Shown here: one piece after another, positions 43,018 to 51,719 of the stretch
Layout: each line of letters begins with the position of its first letter
Position numbering within the stretch: the first letter of the stretch is position 1
IMG/VR virus record: IMGVR_UViG_3300036823_000389
Location: 1-64,000 of that record
Length of the DNA: 64,000 nt
From: a virus
Reading direction: 5' to 3' (one strand)
Program-made: the position numbers and the translations under genes
Notes under the pieces: generated by a model
The model's input: only the letters and a program-made list of their open reading frames with translations
What the model was told of the DNA's origin: nothing
Databases searched by the model: none

Positions 43018-44666
43018 CAGTCTGCGGCCTCCGGTTTTGGGTTGGTGCGAAGGAGGAACGCGGGGATTTCGTTCGGCTCGCGTTTGGCGACCGCCGGCCG
43101 TGGTGGCGTCGGTGCCGCGGACGTCGGTATTGGCGCAGCATCCTGCAGCACGAGAACATCGGAGACCTTGCGCGCCGTGCTGGGCCCGAAGGGTTTGAAC
43201 TTCCCGCCCACCCAAAGCCCGCCAAGACACGGCGGCCCGTCTCGCTCCTCACCTTCAGGAGTTGCGGCACTCTCTCCGCCCGTCACGACCGTAGAGGTGT
43301 TGCCGACCTCGCTGTCGTTGCGATCCGGTTCGCGCCCGGCTGAACCGGCAACCGTCACTGCATTCTGTCCGTCGAACACCTCACCGGTATCCGGATCGTG
43401 ACTGGATGCGCCTTTCACTGGCGCTTCGTTCCCCCAGGCATCCCAGCCGCGGCGGGCGCCGCGCGCGTTGAGCTCAATCCTCGGCAGATTGGGAAAATGC
43501 TCTTCAACCCATTCGTGCACATCCGGCGGCTTAGCCGAATGTCTGTCGCGCTCGGATTCCGCCAGATGCGGCCGCGCCGCGAAGATAACACTTTCGCCTT
43601 GCGTACCCATGGACGGCGCCGGAACGTGACCTCGCGTGGCAATGATCAGGTGCTCGCTGCGGTCACGATTCCAGAAACCGGTTCCGGCGGGCCCGACTTC
43701 TGCAAACACGCGACCTTTCAGCTCTAAAGCCAATGCGAAATTCGCGGGAACATCGATCGCAACGATGTCTTTGACCCATGTGCGCATGGACTTGAATTTG
43801 AAGCCCCAAGCCTGAACGACACGAAGCGCATCGGGGAGCATTGGGTTGGTCGCCCATAACAGCAGCAAGCAATCGTCGGCTGCGATATCGCCGACAGGGC
43901 GCGCCGCGATATCGTCGGTGGTGCTGGTGGGGTAGTGATTGGCCGCTGCGCGGTCCTGACCGGTTTGTTCGTTGTAGACCTCGAACCGCCATTCGGGGTC
44001 GGCCAAGATGACCCCATATTTTTTCGTCGGAAGTGCTGTCTGTTTGGCACCGAGCGATTGCTCACGCGCCGTGCGCGAGGCGCGCTTCAGGATCGTGCGC
44101 AACACCCTGACGGCGCCGCTCTCCGCCTGCTGCGCGATCTGCATCTGGAACGCTGGCGTGAGCTTCGCGGCCTGCGCCGCCATGTCGACGGCGATTAATC
44201 CGCGCTCCATGGCCGCGGCAAGTTCGGGGGTTGCGTCCCGCTGGACCTGTTTCGCGCGTTCGACAGAGCGCGGCTTGACGTTGAGCATTCGCGCCGCGTC
44301 GGCCACGGAAATACCGCCAATTGGCGGAGTTTCGTCGGAGGGCCGGCCAGGCGTGAGGGTCGATATTCTCGCGGCCACAGACTGCCGCTGACCGTCGGTC
44401 ATGTGCCGACGATGCAGGTTCTCCGAAATGACGAAGTCGAGCGCTTCGCGATACGTCCCATGAAACGTCTCCAGCGGGGTCACGTCCACGTCCGCAGCCT
44501 CGCCGGCACGGTACCGATTGCGGCCGTCGAGTATCAGACCTTCGAACAACCAAATCTTGTTGCGGATGCCATGCTGCTTCACGTCGGCCACGAGATCGTC
44601 GAATGCCGGACCTTCGATCAGTGGGAAGACATTAGCCAATGGGTGAAAACCGAGGGTCTCTCTCAT
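43017..44666 (-). CDS. ParB-like / MT-A70 methyltransferase fusion
   Basis: 549 residues. Residues 1-100 form a ParB/Srx-like domain (LANVFPLIEGPAFDDLVADVKQHGIRNKIWLFEGLILDGRNRY). A HTH and an insertion with palindrome D (ETPPIGG, near 120) follow. Residues 210-400 form an MT-A70 adenine methyltransferase with motif ADPEWRF (variant of DPPW) and LLLLWATN. The C-terminal 130 residues are low complexity. It abuts the helicase-methyltransferase stop. Confidence 0.82.
   Translation of the reverse strand: MRETLGFHPLANVFPLIEGPAFDDLVADVKQHGIRNKIWLFEGLILDGRNRYRAGEAADVDVTPLETFHGTYREALDFVISENLHRRHMTDGQRQSVAARISTLTPGRPSDETPPIGGISVADAARMLNVKPRSVERAKQVQRDATPELAAAMERGLIAVDMAAQAAKLTPAFQMQIAQQAESGAVRVLRTILKRASRTAREQSLGAKQTALPTKKYGVILADPEWRFEVYNEQTGQDRAAANHYPTSTTDDIAARPVGDIAADDCLLLLWATNPMLPDALRVVQAWGFKFKSMRTWVKDIVAIDVPANFALALELKGRVFAEVGPAGTGFWNRDRSEHLIIATRGHVPAPSMGTQGESVIFAARPHLAESERDRHSAKPPDVHEWVEEHFPNLPRIELNARGARRGWDAWGNEAPVKGASSHDPDTGEVFDGQNAVTVAGSAGREPDRNDSEVGNTSTVVTGGESAATPEGEERDGPPCLGGLWVGGKFKPFGPSTARKVSDVLVLQDAAPIPTSAAPTPPRPAVAKREPNEIPAFLLRTNPKPEAAD
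44310..44331. repeat. Palindromic element, copy D
   Basis: Core CCGCCAATTGGCGG with an imperfect outer arm, followed by GTTTC. In the minus frame it encodes ETPPIGG within the ParB/MT-A70 protein, between the ParB and HTH parts. Confidence 0.85.
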
Positions 44667-45046
44667 GCTTGCACCTCTTGGCGCGCGCGCGCTTCGGCCC
44701 AGATGTTCTGTTCGAGCGTCACGCCGGCGCGCGCCATCAGGCCTATGACCGAGCGGGCTGGCTTATCGTTCTCATCTTCACCAAGGACGTGGGCGAGTTC
44801 TTCGATCGAGGCGCCACGCTGAAGTGCGATCGACATCAGCATGCTCGCCTGACGCAGCATCAGCTGTTGGTCGGAGCCAAGCTTTAGCGGCTTGCAGAAC
44901 ACCTCCCGGATTCTTACGGCTGCGTCGAAGCCATAGGTGGCATCGAACTCGACGTCCGGCTGCCCCCGCACGCTGTGCGTCATGTGGATCGTCACCGTGC
45001 GTCGCCGAACCTTGAGCGCGTGACTTCTCTGGAAGGTTGGCGTCAC
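44663..45046 (-). CDS. TSCPD-like hypothetical phage protein
   Basis: 127 residues. REVFCKPLKLGSDQQLMLRQASMLMSIALQRG resembles TSCPD modules found at ribonucleotide reductase C-termini and as stand-alone phage proteins. Lacks the full cysteine set. Function unknown. Confidence 0.5.
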   Translation of the reverse strand: MTPTFQRSHALKVRRRTVTIHMTHSVRGQPDVEFDATYGFDAAVRIREVFCKPLKLGSDQQLMLRQASMLMSIALQRGASIEELAHVLGEDENDKPARSVIGLMARAGVTLEQNIWAEARARQEVQA

Positions 45047-45243
45047 TTGGCGCCTCGCTTCTTCGCCAGCGCCAGGCTGAGGTTAGATTCCAGGAAGACG
45101 CGGCGGCACTCCGCGCCTCTCCTATTGGTCCAGGTGCATTCCCACAGCGGCCCGCTGGCGGTCGCGGCGCCTGCCTTGTCAACCGTCAGGACAAACGGAA
45201 TGCCCTCCGCCATCACCTTGGCGCGCGGCTTGATGGCGCTCAT
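45043..45243 (-). CDS. Small basic hypothetical protein
   Basis: 66 residues, basic at both ends (MSAIKPRAKVM; LALAKKRGAK), with a beta core around a WECTWTNRRG stretch. Member of the tightly overlapped early operon. Function unknown. Confidence 0.55.
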   Translation of the reverse strand: MSAIKPRAKVMAEGIPFVLTVDKAGAATASGPLWECTWTNRRGAECRRVFLESNLSLALAKKRGAK

Positions 45244-45485
45244 GCCGGCTCCTTTGATGGTTCGACGTAAAGCGCGACAGGTGGCTGGCTCCCGACCACG
45301 CGCAAAACAACAGAACCGCCAGCGTTTAGGGCCGCCAATTCATCGGGAGTTGGCTCCCAGGCGCTTTCATAAATGTTGCCGACATGCCGGACCGCGAGGG
45401 GCGCGCATGCCCCGTCTTCCGCTGGCTCCCAACCCGGCGGAGCACCCAGATAGTTCGTCGCACCCAATATCCGTAGAGGCATCAT
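45240..45485 (-). CDS. Small hypothetical early protein
   Basis: 81 residues. The first ATG of an ATGATG pair is used because the preceding stop TGA overlaps it. Contains a short beta region (SVVLRVVGSQPPVALYVEP). Function unknown. Confidence 0.55.
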   Translation of the reverse strand: MMPLRILGATNYLGAPPGWEPAEDGACAPLAVRHVGNIYESAWEPTPDELAALNAGGSVVLRVVGSQPPVALYVEPSKEPA

Positions 45486-46057
45486 GCCGCCACCTGCTCG
45501 GCCACGACGGCGCCGATGTTCTTTGGGATGACGCGGAACTGCACAACCATGCAATCGAGCGACCACAGACCGAGTTCTTCGCCGTATGTCTCGCGGTATC
45601 GGCGGAGAAAGGCAGCTCGAAGAGCGGGCGCCGCAAGAAACCCCAGTCCTTCGGCAACAACGTCGCTATCGGATATTTCTACGACCGGCTTTTGAATCGA
45701 CCCGACAACTTCGACCGTCATACGGGACAGGTTGCGAGACATCTGCTCCGCTTCGCCGGTCTTCATATCCCACCGCCTTACCTGGGCGGGCTTCGGCGTG
45801 AAGCAGGTGGGCGAGTGGCCATAGTCGACATGCTCCATCGCCTGCCAAACACCCTTCCCCTGCCACCAAGTGAACGGTTCGGCCACCCAAAACAGGGCGC
45901 CAGCGACCGCATTCGCGAACGGTCGGTCAGTGGTGATCGGCAGCGGCCGGCCACGCGGAGTCCAGCGCATCCGGAACGGCACGCGCTTTTGCGTCATGCT
46001 GCCGGCAATCATTGCGGCGGCTTCCCATTCCTGAACATGCAGCGGAAGAGGCTTCAT
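45482..46057 (-). CDS. ASCH-like phage protein
   Basis: 191 residues. AAAMIAGSMTQKRVPFRMRW resembles the start of phage ASCH-like proteins, which usually read ...L.G.KTQTRR. The later part is mixed alpha/beta (ALRAAFLRRYRETYGEELGLW). ASCH domains bind RNA or modified nucleosides. Moderate confidence. Confidence 0.55.
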   Translation of the reverse strand: MKPLPLHVQEWEAAAMIAGSMTQKRVPFRMRWTPRGRPLPITTDRPFANAVAGALFWVAEPFTWWQGKGVWQAMEHVDYGHSPTCFTPKPAQVRRWDMKTGEAEQMSRNLSRMTVEVVGSIQKPVVEISDSDVVAEGLGFLAAPALRAAFLRRYRETYGEELGLWSLDCMVVQFRVIPKNIGAVVAEQVAA

Positions 46058-46458
46058 CAGCTACGCCCTCCGAGCCAAAGGCCGCAGGCGACGCCAGAGA
46101 TGAACGCCAAATAATGACGGTCGACGAGCGAGCCGATGCGCCGATAGAGGCTCATCTTTGGTGCGATGGTGCTTTGCTCTCCGCCGCCACAGGGACGTGA
46201 TAGCTCTTCCGTTTGGCTCTCCGCCGGCACAGGGAGGTGATAGCTCTCGATCGGCAATTTGAGCGTGGCGGCGTCGGCGACGTCGTAAAGCACCGCCGCC
46301 GCGTCCTTGAGCCCGTGCATGTCGACAAGCACATCGCCCATCTCGAGCAGATAGCGGCGGGTAAGCGCGACACCTTCGTCGGCACCATAACGCGCATAGA
46401 AGTCCAGCATCGTGTGGCGCATCTGTGCGCCCATCGCGAGAAGTTGGCGCTCGTTCAT
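46057..46458 (-). CDS. Hypothetical membrane-anchored early protein
   Basis: 133 residues. N-terminal helix bundle (ERQLLAMGAQMRHTMLDFYARYG), a linker, then a C-terminal hydrophobic helix (YLAFISGVACGLWLGG). The linker contains a 33-bp imperfect repeat spaced 40 bp apart (from 46176 and 46216), so the two copies are read in different frames. Confidence 0.55.
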   Translation of the reverse strand: MNERQLLAMGAQMRHTMLDFYARYGADEGVALTRRYLLEMGDVLVDMHGLKDAAAVLYDVADAATLKLPIESYHLPVPAESQTEELSRPCGGGEQSTIAPKMSLYRRIGSLVDRHYLAFISGVACGLWLGGRS

Positions 46459-46652
46459 CGCGCGCCTCGCAGTCCGGCGGGATGCTTCACCAAGATCAGA
46501 CACTCGATGATTTCGGATTCGACCGCCTTCTTGAAATCGATCGCGTCATTCACGCGGTCTTCGCCGCCACGATCACCGGCCTGTTCGATCCGCTGGTCGG
46601 CAAAATCGAGCTGACGACGGAAATGGCGGACAGCCTCGAGGATGGCGCTCAT
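46455..46652 (-). CDS. Small hypothetical early protein
   Basis: 65 residues, helical and charged (LEAVRHFRRQLDFADQRIEQAGDRG). Overlaps both neighbours. Function unknown. Confidence 0.5.
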   Translation of the reverse strand: MSAILEAVRHFRRQLDFADQRIEQAGDRGGEDRVNDAIDFKKAVESEIIECLILVKHPAGLRGAR

Positions 46653-49078
46653 GCGGCCCTCGCAATTGTGGTATTGGGCTTCTTCTTTGAGCGCGGCGCG
46701 GCGTCCGCCATGAGCGCACCGACCTCGGCCTCCATCATGCGCACGGAGACGGCGTTGCCGATCTGCTTGATCTGTTCGGTCTTGGTGCCGGCGAACTTGT
46801 AGCCGTCCATGCCCATCGCGGGCGCCAGCTCATGCGGCTCCAACATCCGGAACAGGATGTCGTATTCGCGGCCATCAAAGGCGGCTGTCACCACGCCGTG
46901 CGCCAGGTCAACATGGCCTGTGGCGGCAATGGTCGGTGTGGGAGCGTCGATGCTGTGGACGCGCGGCTCCTGGCCTTGGCGCTCGCCGTGCTGGGCGGTG
47001 ATAAAGGCAAGATCGCCGCGATTCGCCCCGGTCACTGTGGGAAGCGGGCTTTCGTTCGGGTCCTGCACGCGGTCATGACCGCCTTCGTGCGTGACGGGCA
47101 CCACAAGGGCGAATTCGCCACCCTTTGCGGTGGTCATCGTCGGGACAGGATCCTCGACGCTGCGGGCGATCGGTCCGCCACCCCCATTGGTGACAGGAAC
47201 GACCATGCCGAACCGTGACTTCGCGGTAACTGTCGGCAGCGGTGCTTCCGCGCTTTGGCAGGTCTCGCCCGAACCCGAACCGTAGTAGGGCGAGATCAGG
47301 ACATGGGACTGCTTGGCAACCTGTGTCGGCGTCGGTTCTTCGATCGACCGCGGTGCGCCGCCGGCATGGCGAGAGAGGACGAAGGGCTTGATCAAGTAGC
47401 CGGCACCGCGGCAGTCCAATGTCGGCGATGGCTCTTCGACGGAATGCGCCCGGACGCCACCATTTTCGCCGTGCCGGTTGAGAATAAACGGTTCGATGAC
47501 AGCGTAGGCGCTGCCGTCGCCATGGATTGTCCCCAGCGGTTCGTCGATACTGTTGGCGCGGCGCGCGTTCGGGTTCTTCTCGCTCGCGTCATTGCCATGC
47601 GCCACCGTTGCAATGAATGGCCCGACCAACACATGACGCGCGCAGCCAGGGTGATCGCCCGTGCCCGCGCCGCCGGTGGTAATCGTCGGCAGCGGCTCAT
47701 CGGTCGAGCGCGGCGAGCCGCTATTCTGTTGCGACAAGACAAAAGGTTCGGCGAGCCATACCCCACCTTTTGTGTCCAGGGTGGGAACGGGGTCGGTCGA
47801 TACAGATTTCGCCTGGTTGCCCTTGCGGCCGTTCATGATAACCGGTTCGGCAACGGCTATGCCGCCGTCGGTCGTGATGGTCATGAGCGGATCCTCGACA
47901 CCGCGCGCACCGGGCGACAGGCGTCCATGCATGTTTGTTCGAACGATCACTGGTTCGGCTAGGCCTATGCGCGCTTCCGTCATGATTGTCGGTGCCGGGC
48001 TGTCGACGCTCACCGAATCTCGACGGAAGTTCTGCTTGAGCATGATCGGCTGCGCCAAACCGATGTGGTTGCCGTTTGCCGCAATAGTTGGCGCCGGTGC
48101 ATCCACGCTCGACGCCGCCATGTGGTTGCGCAGCGTGATCAATGCAGGGTCGGCAGAACGCGCCGCATCCCATTCCGGGGTTCTAGGCTGGACCAACCCT
48201 GCCACCTCCCTCTCTCGGATGTATGACGTTTCGGGTGCTGCGCGTAGGCCGACGGCAACCTCCATGTGCTTTCTGAGTGCTTCCTTGAACGGCTCTGGCC
48301 AGTTGAACTTGACCGCGCCGGCATAAATGCGCGCAAGCGTCTTTGCAGCGAGCGGCTTTTTGCGATTGAAGATCGACTTGCCTTTAAGCTTCCAGTCGAT
48401 GATCTCGCGCGCCGGCCGCCATGGTTTCATGCCGGGAAAGAGATCGAGCTTGCCCTCCTCACGCTTGTGGTGGGTCAGCGGCGCCCATGCCATCGACTTG
48501 CCGTCGAAGCGGATTTTCATGATGAAGCGCTGACGCGTGGTGGCTTCGCCATAGTTAGCGGCGTTCAGCTTGCGCCACTCGACGCTGGTGGCGCCGAGCT
48601 TCCAAATCGTGTCGACCCAGGCGCGGAAATACTCACCCTTACGCGATAGGATCGGCTTTCCGGTGCGCGTATCGACAGGTCCCCAGCTAGTGAATTCCCA
48701 CACGTTCTCGATGATTGCGGTCTTGACGCGCAACTCGGTGAACCACGGGATGATGTGCCATGGGTCGCTGCGCTGTTGATCGCTGGTAGGTTTGCCGCCC
48801 CTTGCGACGGAATGATGGGTGCATGTCGGTGACGCCATCAGGAGGTCGAGATATCCCTCGGGCACGATCAGATGTGGCCGCACCGTCGCGATGTCCTGTA
48901 CGTAGTGGCGAGCCTTCGGATGATTGAGCTCGTGGGTCTTGATCGCGGTCGGCCAGTGGTTGAGACAAACCAGCTCCATCTCGAGCCCGAGCGTCTTCAA
49001 CGCCTTCTCTGCGCCGGTGGATGATCCGCCCGCACCGCAGAGCAGGTCGGCAACAAGGATCTTGCGTTGACGCTTCAT
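46649..49078 (-). CDS. C5-cytosine DNA methyltransferase with 12 internal repeats
   Basis: 809 residues. The catalytic part is normal in order: motif I (LLCGAGGSSTGAEKAL), motif IV (ASPTCTHHS, with the nucleophilic Cys in a PTC rather than PPC setting), motif VI (IENVWEF), motif VIII (RQRFIMK), and motifs IX/X (QIGNAVSVRM near residue 780). Between VIII and IX, about residues 310-725, lie 12 repeats of 30-43 residues, consensus S-V/I-D-x-P-x-P-T-I ... L-x-x-P-x-V/I. These occupy the target-recognition position. Usual phage enzymes are 350-500 residues. Probably a broad- or multi-specific methylase protecting the phage from host restriction. Confidence 0.9.
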   Translation of the reverse strand: MKRQRKILVADLLCGAGGSSTGAEKALKTLGLEMELVCLNHWPTAIKTHELNHPKARHYVQDIATVRPHLIVPEGYLDLLMASPTCTHHSVARGGKPTSDQQRSDPWHIIPWFTELRVKTAIIENVWEFTSWGPVDTRTGKPILSRKGEYFRAWVDTIWKLGATSVEWRKLNAANYGEATTRQRFIMKIRFDGKSMAWAPLTHHKREEGKLDLFPGMKPWRPAREIIDWKLKGKSIFNRKKPLAAKTLARIYAGAVKFNWPEPFKEALRKHMEVAVGLRAAPETSYIREREVAGLVQPRTPEWDAARSADPALITLRNHMAASSVDAPAPTIAANGNHIGLAQPIMLKQNFRRDSVSVDSPAPTIMTEARIGLAEPVIVRTNMHGRLSPGARGVEDPLMTITTDGGIAVAEPVIMNGRKGNQAKSVSTDPVPTLDTKGGVWLAEPFVLSQQNSGSPRSTDEPLPTITTGGAGTGDHPGCARHVLVGPFIATVAHGNDASEKNPNARRANSIDEPLGTIHGDGSAYAVIEPFILNRHGENGGVRAHSVEEPSPTLDCRGAGYLIKPFVLSRHAGGAPRSIEEPTPTQVAKQSHVLISPYYGSGSGETCQSAEAPLPTVTAKSRFGMVVPVTNGGGGPIARSVEDPVPTMTTAKGGEFALVVPVTHEGGHDRVQDPNESPLPTVTGANRGDLAFITAQHGERQGQEPRVHSIDAPTPTIAATGHVDLAHGVVTAAFDGREYDILFRMLEPHELAPAMGMDGYKFAGTKTEQIKQIGNAVSVRMMEAEVGALMADAAPRSKKKPNTTIARAA

Positions 49079-49839
49079 GCCGCCGCGTCCTCCGGCCAAA
49101 GTACTTGCTCGCCCTTACCGGCTCCTTCGAATTCCCAATTCCAGACGGATGGCTTGCCGGTGACGATTTCTAGATAGGAGCCATCGACCTTTTCCCGCCG
49201 TACGAACTTGGCGACGAAGTTGAACTCGCCACGCGTCTCGCAGCGCCAAACAGCGCCCTCTGGTGTTTCGAGTGCGCCGTGATGCCCGAATGGCCCCAAG
49301 GCCTTCAGAGCGTCCTCAACGGCGAAGGCCGGACCATCCGACAACACCGCAGCTGCGCGCAGATCACACTGCTTGAATAGCTCGCGCGCGCCGTCGTGGT
49401 TGTGCCGCGACTTTCCGCAGATCAGGTCGAACGCGACCAACAGTTCGCCCTCGTCGGCGATCAAGTATCGCGTGCCGTGCGCCTGGGCGAGCCATTCGCC
49501 GGCGATGCGCGCACCTTTTGGAATGTGGCGCGAGAATCGAGCAGCGCGTTCCTGCACCCATTCGGCGAAGCGATGGTGCTGCACATAATGAGAATCAGCG
49601 GCGTGATAGCCAGCCCGGGTCAGCGGCACGATCGCGCCGTCGATGTTCGCGATAGCGACACACGAACCGTCGAGCTTCTCGGTCACGATGATGCGGTCAT
49701 GCCGGTCGCGGATCCTGTCGCACAGGATCGCGGCCTGGCCGGCGCCGATGCTCCAGTCTCCTGGACCCAACCGGCTGTTCGGCAGATGCGGGATGCTGCC
49801 GTATGCCTTTCGCGCGAGCGGTTTGCTGGGCTTGTTCAT
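49075..49839 (-). CDS. RNA ligase
   Basis: 254 residues. Nucleotidyltransferase motifs appear in order: EKLDGS (K55 as the adenylated Lys), GARIAGEW (motif III), LLVAFDLI (IIIa), EGAVWRCE (IV) and FVAKFVR (V). The family repairs RNA, for example tRNAs cut during antiphage responses. It overlaps the C5 methyltransferase start by four bases. Confidence 0.85.
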   Translation of the reverse strand: MNKPSKPLARKAYGSIPHLPNSRLGPGDWSIGAGQAAILCDRIRDRHDRIIVTEKLDGSCVAIANIDGAIVPLTRAGYHAADSHYVQHHRFAEWVQERAARFSRHIPKGARIAGEWLAQAHGTRYLIADEGELLVAFDLICGKSRHNHDGARELFKQCDLRAAAVLSDGPAFAVEDALKALGPFGHHGALETPEGAVWRCETRGEFNFVAKFVRREKVDGSYLEIVTGKPSVWNWEFEGAGKGEQVLWPEDAAA

Positions 49840-50177
49840 CGCGCCCTACCAGCCATCATTCGTGCGAGCGACGGTGGTTTGATCGTTGACGACATCGCAG
49901 CGGTGGCTGGGGTCGGCCTGACCGGCAGGCGCGCGAATTCGCCTTGGGCGACCTTCAAGAGGTGATTTCGGTTGGCGAGATGCAACAGGGCGCCGGCGAT
50001 CGTCATCGTGCTGCAGCTGTCGCCACCAGTTCCAACCATGAAGGCGCGCAAGTCTTTGGCGCGAAAACTCGTGTGAGCGGCGCCATAGAGATTGGCGGCG
50101 AGCAAGACGCGCTCATGCACAGGGCCGAGCGCTTCAACGCTCTTCGCCTGCGGTAGTCGATGGAACGGTGTTCCCAT
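49836..50177 (-). CDS. Hypothetical HTH-like protein
   Basis: 113 residues from the ATG at 50175-50177. A helical middle (SCSTMTIAGALLHLANRNHLLKV) resembles a small DNA-binding domain. Overlaps both neighbours. Function unknown. Confidence 0.5.
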   Translation of the reverse strand: MGTPFHRLPQAKSVEALGPVHERVLLAANLYGAAHTSFRAKDLRAFMVGTGGDSCSTMTIAGALLHLANRNHLLKVAQGEFARLPVRPTPATAAMSSTIKPPSLARMMAGRAR

Positions 50178-50731
50178 CAGCGCGCACCCCTTAATTCCAT
50201 GAACCGGTACGACCAGGCCTGCGCTGCATCGTTCGGCAGGAGAGGAACGAGCTCGCCCTCGACAGCCTCGTATCGTTCTAGGTTCCAATCACCGCATGGG
50301 TGCATGAGATGTTGACGCTCGAAGCGCAGAGCGCGGACGTCCGCGTATTTGACGTCTTTCGGCCAAGGGAAACTCAGACCGAACTTGCGTGCGATCACTC
50401 GCTCGATCCGCTGTTCGATCGTCTTGAAGTTCGGTAGATATTGTTTCAACGGCGAGACGACGTCGCCGACATAAGCTTCCGCAGCGTCGTGCAGGAGACC
50501 CGCCAAAGCGAACTCGCGCGGGACCAGCTTGCTGACCAGGACGCAGTGCTGCGCGACCGAATAGAACTCGCGGGTGTGACCCGCGAAGCGGCAGGTATTC
50601 GCCAAGCCGCGCGCGATATCGATCTCGACAACCATGTCGACGGTAGGTCGCATGATGTCGAAATACCGGCCCGACGACGTGAGGATCGTCGAACCCTTCA
50701 CGCCGGCAGGTGCTGCTGCGGAGCGGCTCAA
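50177..50731 (-). CDS. HD-domain phosphohydrolase (YfbR-like)
   Basis: 184 residues. The metal motif H...HD is visible: [19 protein letters not shown], then [15 protein letters not shown] and a later YADVRA Asp. Relatives dephosphorylate deoxynucleoside monophosphates; in phages they adjust nucleotide pools, for example around modified bases. Confidence 0.85.
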   Translation of the reverse strand: MSRSAAAPAGVKGSTILTSSGRYFDIMRPTVDMVVEIDIARGLANTCRFAGHTREFYSVAQHCVLVSKLVPREFALAGLLHDAAEAYVGDVVSPLKQYLPNFKTIEQRIERVIARKFGLSFPWPKDVKYADVRALRFERQHLMHPCGDWNLERYEAVEGELVPLLPNDAAQAWSYRFMELRGAR

Positions 50732-50979
50732 GACTTCATCCCCAGCGCGCTGAGGTAGAGGTCGAGCATCGCCTCTTGCTCTTGGCGGTCGGCACTTTCC
50801 ATTTTGCGAAGGCGGATGACCTGGCGCAGGATTTTGGTGTCGAAGCCGGTGCCCTTGGCCTCGGAGTAGACTTCCTTGATGTCGTCGGCGAGTGCCTTCT
50901 TTTCCTCCTCAAGCCGCTCGATGCGCTCGCAATAAGCGAGCAAATGTTCTTTCGCAAAACCTGACTTGGCCATATCCAT
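50728..50979 (-). CDS. gapR: GapR family nucleoid protein (DUF2312)
   Basis: 83 residues. The pattern [26 protein letters not shown] followed by [16 protein letters not shown] is the GapR/DUF2312 signature. GapR binds overtwisted AT-rich DNA ahead of replication in Alphaproteobacteria, and phages of this class carry copies. Here it lies at the beginning of the early operon, so it may act in phage replication or in host takeover. Confidence 0.9.
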   Translation of the reverse strand: MDMAKSGFAKEHLLAYCERIERLEEEKKALADDIKEVYSEAKGTGFDTKILRQVIRLRKMESADRQEQEAMLDLYLSALGMKS

Positions 50980-51009
50980 CCCCTTCTTGCCCGCCCTGGG
51001 CGTGATCGT

Positions 51010-51456
51010 TCACGCCGCCAATTCGACGCGTGTGTCCTTCATGCGCAGCGGGATGCCCCAGCTGCGGATATGTGCGATTGCTTCGTCGATGTTCCGCGCC
51101 ACGGCGCTCGGCATGCCGATTGTCGCGAGGTCCGCGTGCGCTTGGATCTGGTTGTCGTCGAGATCGCAGTCGTTGGTTTTCAGCTCAAGCCCATACGCGG
51201 CGCAGACGATGGCGTCGCCGAACTGCAAACGATGCAGGAACACCACATCGTGCATGCCGGGCTTGATACCCATGGCCTTGAGGATTCCGGCTTCGGCACG
51301 CGTGCGGTATCCGCCGTTCGGGACGTGGAAGAAACGCGTCGCCGGCGTGAGGATCATGTCGAGCAACCGCACGAGCGCGATCTGAAAGTCCTGTTCAGTG
51401 CGGCGGCGGTTGCGGGCCGGCGACCGGCCTTGGCGGACTTTGACTGCCGCGCTCAT
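51010..51456 (-). CDS. VRR-NUC nuclease
   Basis: 148 residues. RRTEQDFQIALVRLLDM, FFHVPNGGYRT, GIKPGMHDVVFL and YGLELKT show the VRR-NUC core, with the E-x-K-type ELKT motif. These are structure-specific nucleases in phage replication or recombination. Confidence 0.8.
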   Translation of the reverse strand: MSAAVKVRQGRSPARNRRRTEQDFQIALVRLLDMILTPATRFFHVPNGGYRTRAEAGILKAMGIKPGMHDVVFLHRLQFGDAIVCAAYGLELKTNDCDLDDNQIQAHADLATIGMPSAVARNIDEAIAHIRSWGIPLRMKDTRVELAA

Positions 51457-51719
51457 AGCGACAAATCCTTCTCGGCAATCATGCCGAACAAACGGCACAG
51501 GCCGATCAAATAGGCTGCGCGCGCGGGCTCGGAGATTGCGGTGCAAGCGGCCAGATCGGCGTGCACGCGATGGGCGTTGATCCCACGGAACGTCTCGCTG
51601 CGTGGCATCTTGCTGGCGTCGAGCCATGAAATGCAGATCGCGCGAAAGCCCTCACCCGACGGCGTCTCAGTAACCTTTATGCCGGCGATATCTTGGGCAC
51701 AGGGCAGGAGAGCGGTCAC
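51453..51719 (-). CDS. Small hypothetical early protein
   Basis: 88 residues, mixed alpha/beta. Overlaps the VRR-NUC and the next gene by four bases each. Function unknown. Confidence 0.55.
   Translation of the reverse strand: MTALLPCAQDIAGIKVTETPSGEGFRAICISWLDASKMPRSETFRGINAHRVHADLAACTAISEPARAAYLIGLCRLFGMIAEKDLSL

Noticed and set aside
45326-45345. Partial matches to the CCGCCAATT palindrome half (also near 51015)
   Set aside because: Only one half is present and the GTTTC flank is missing, so they are chance.
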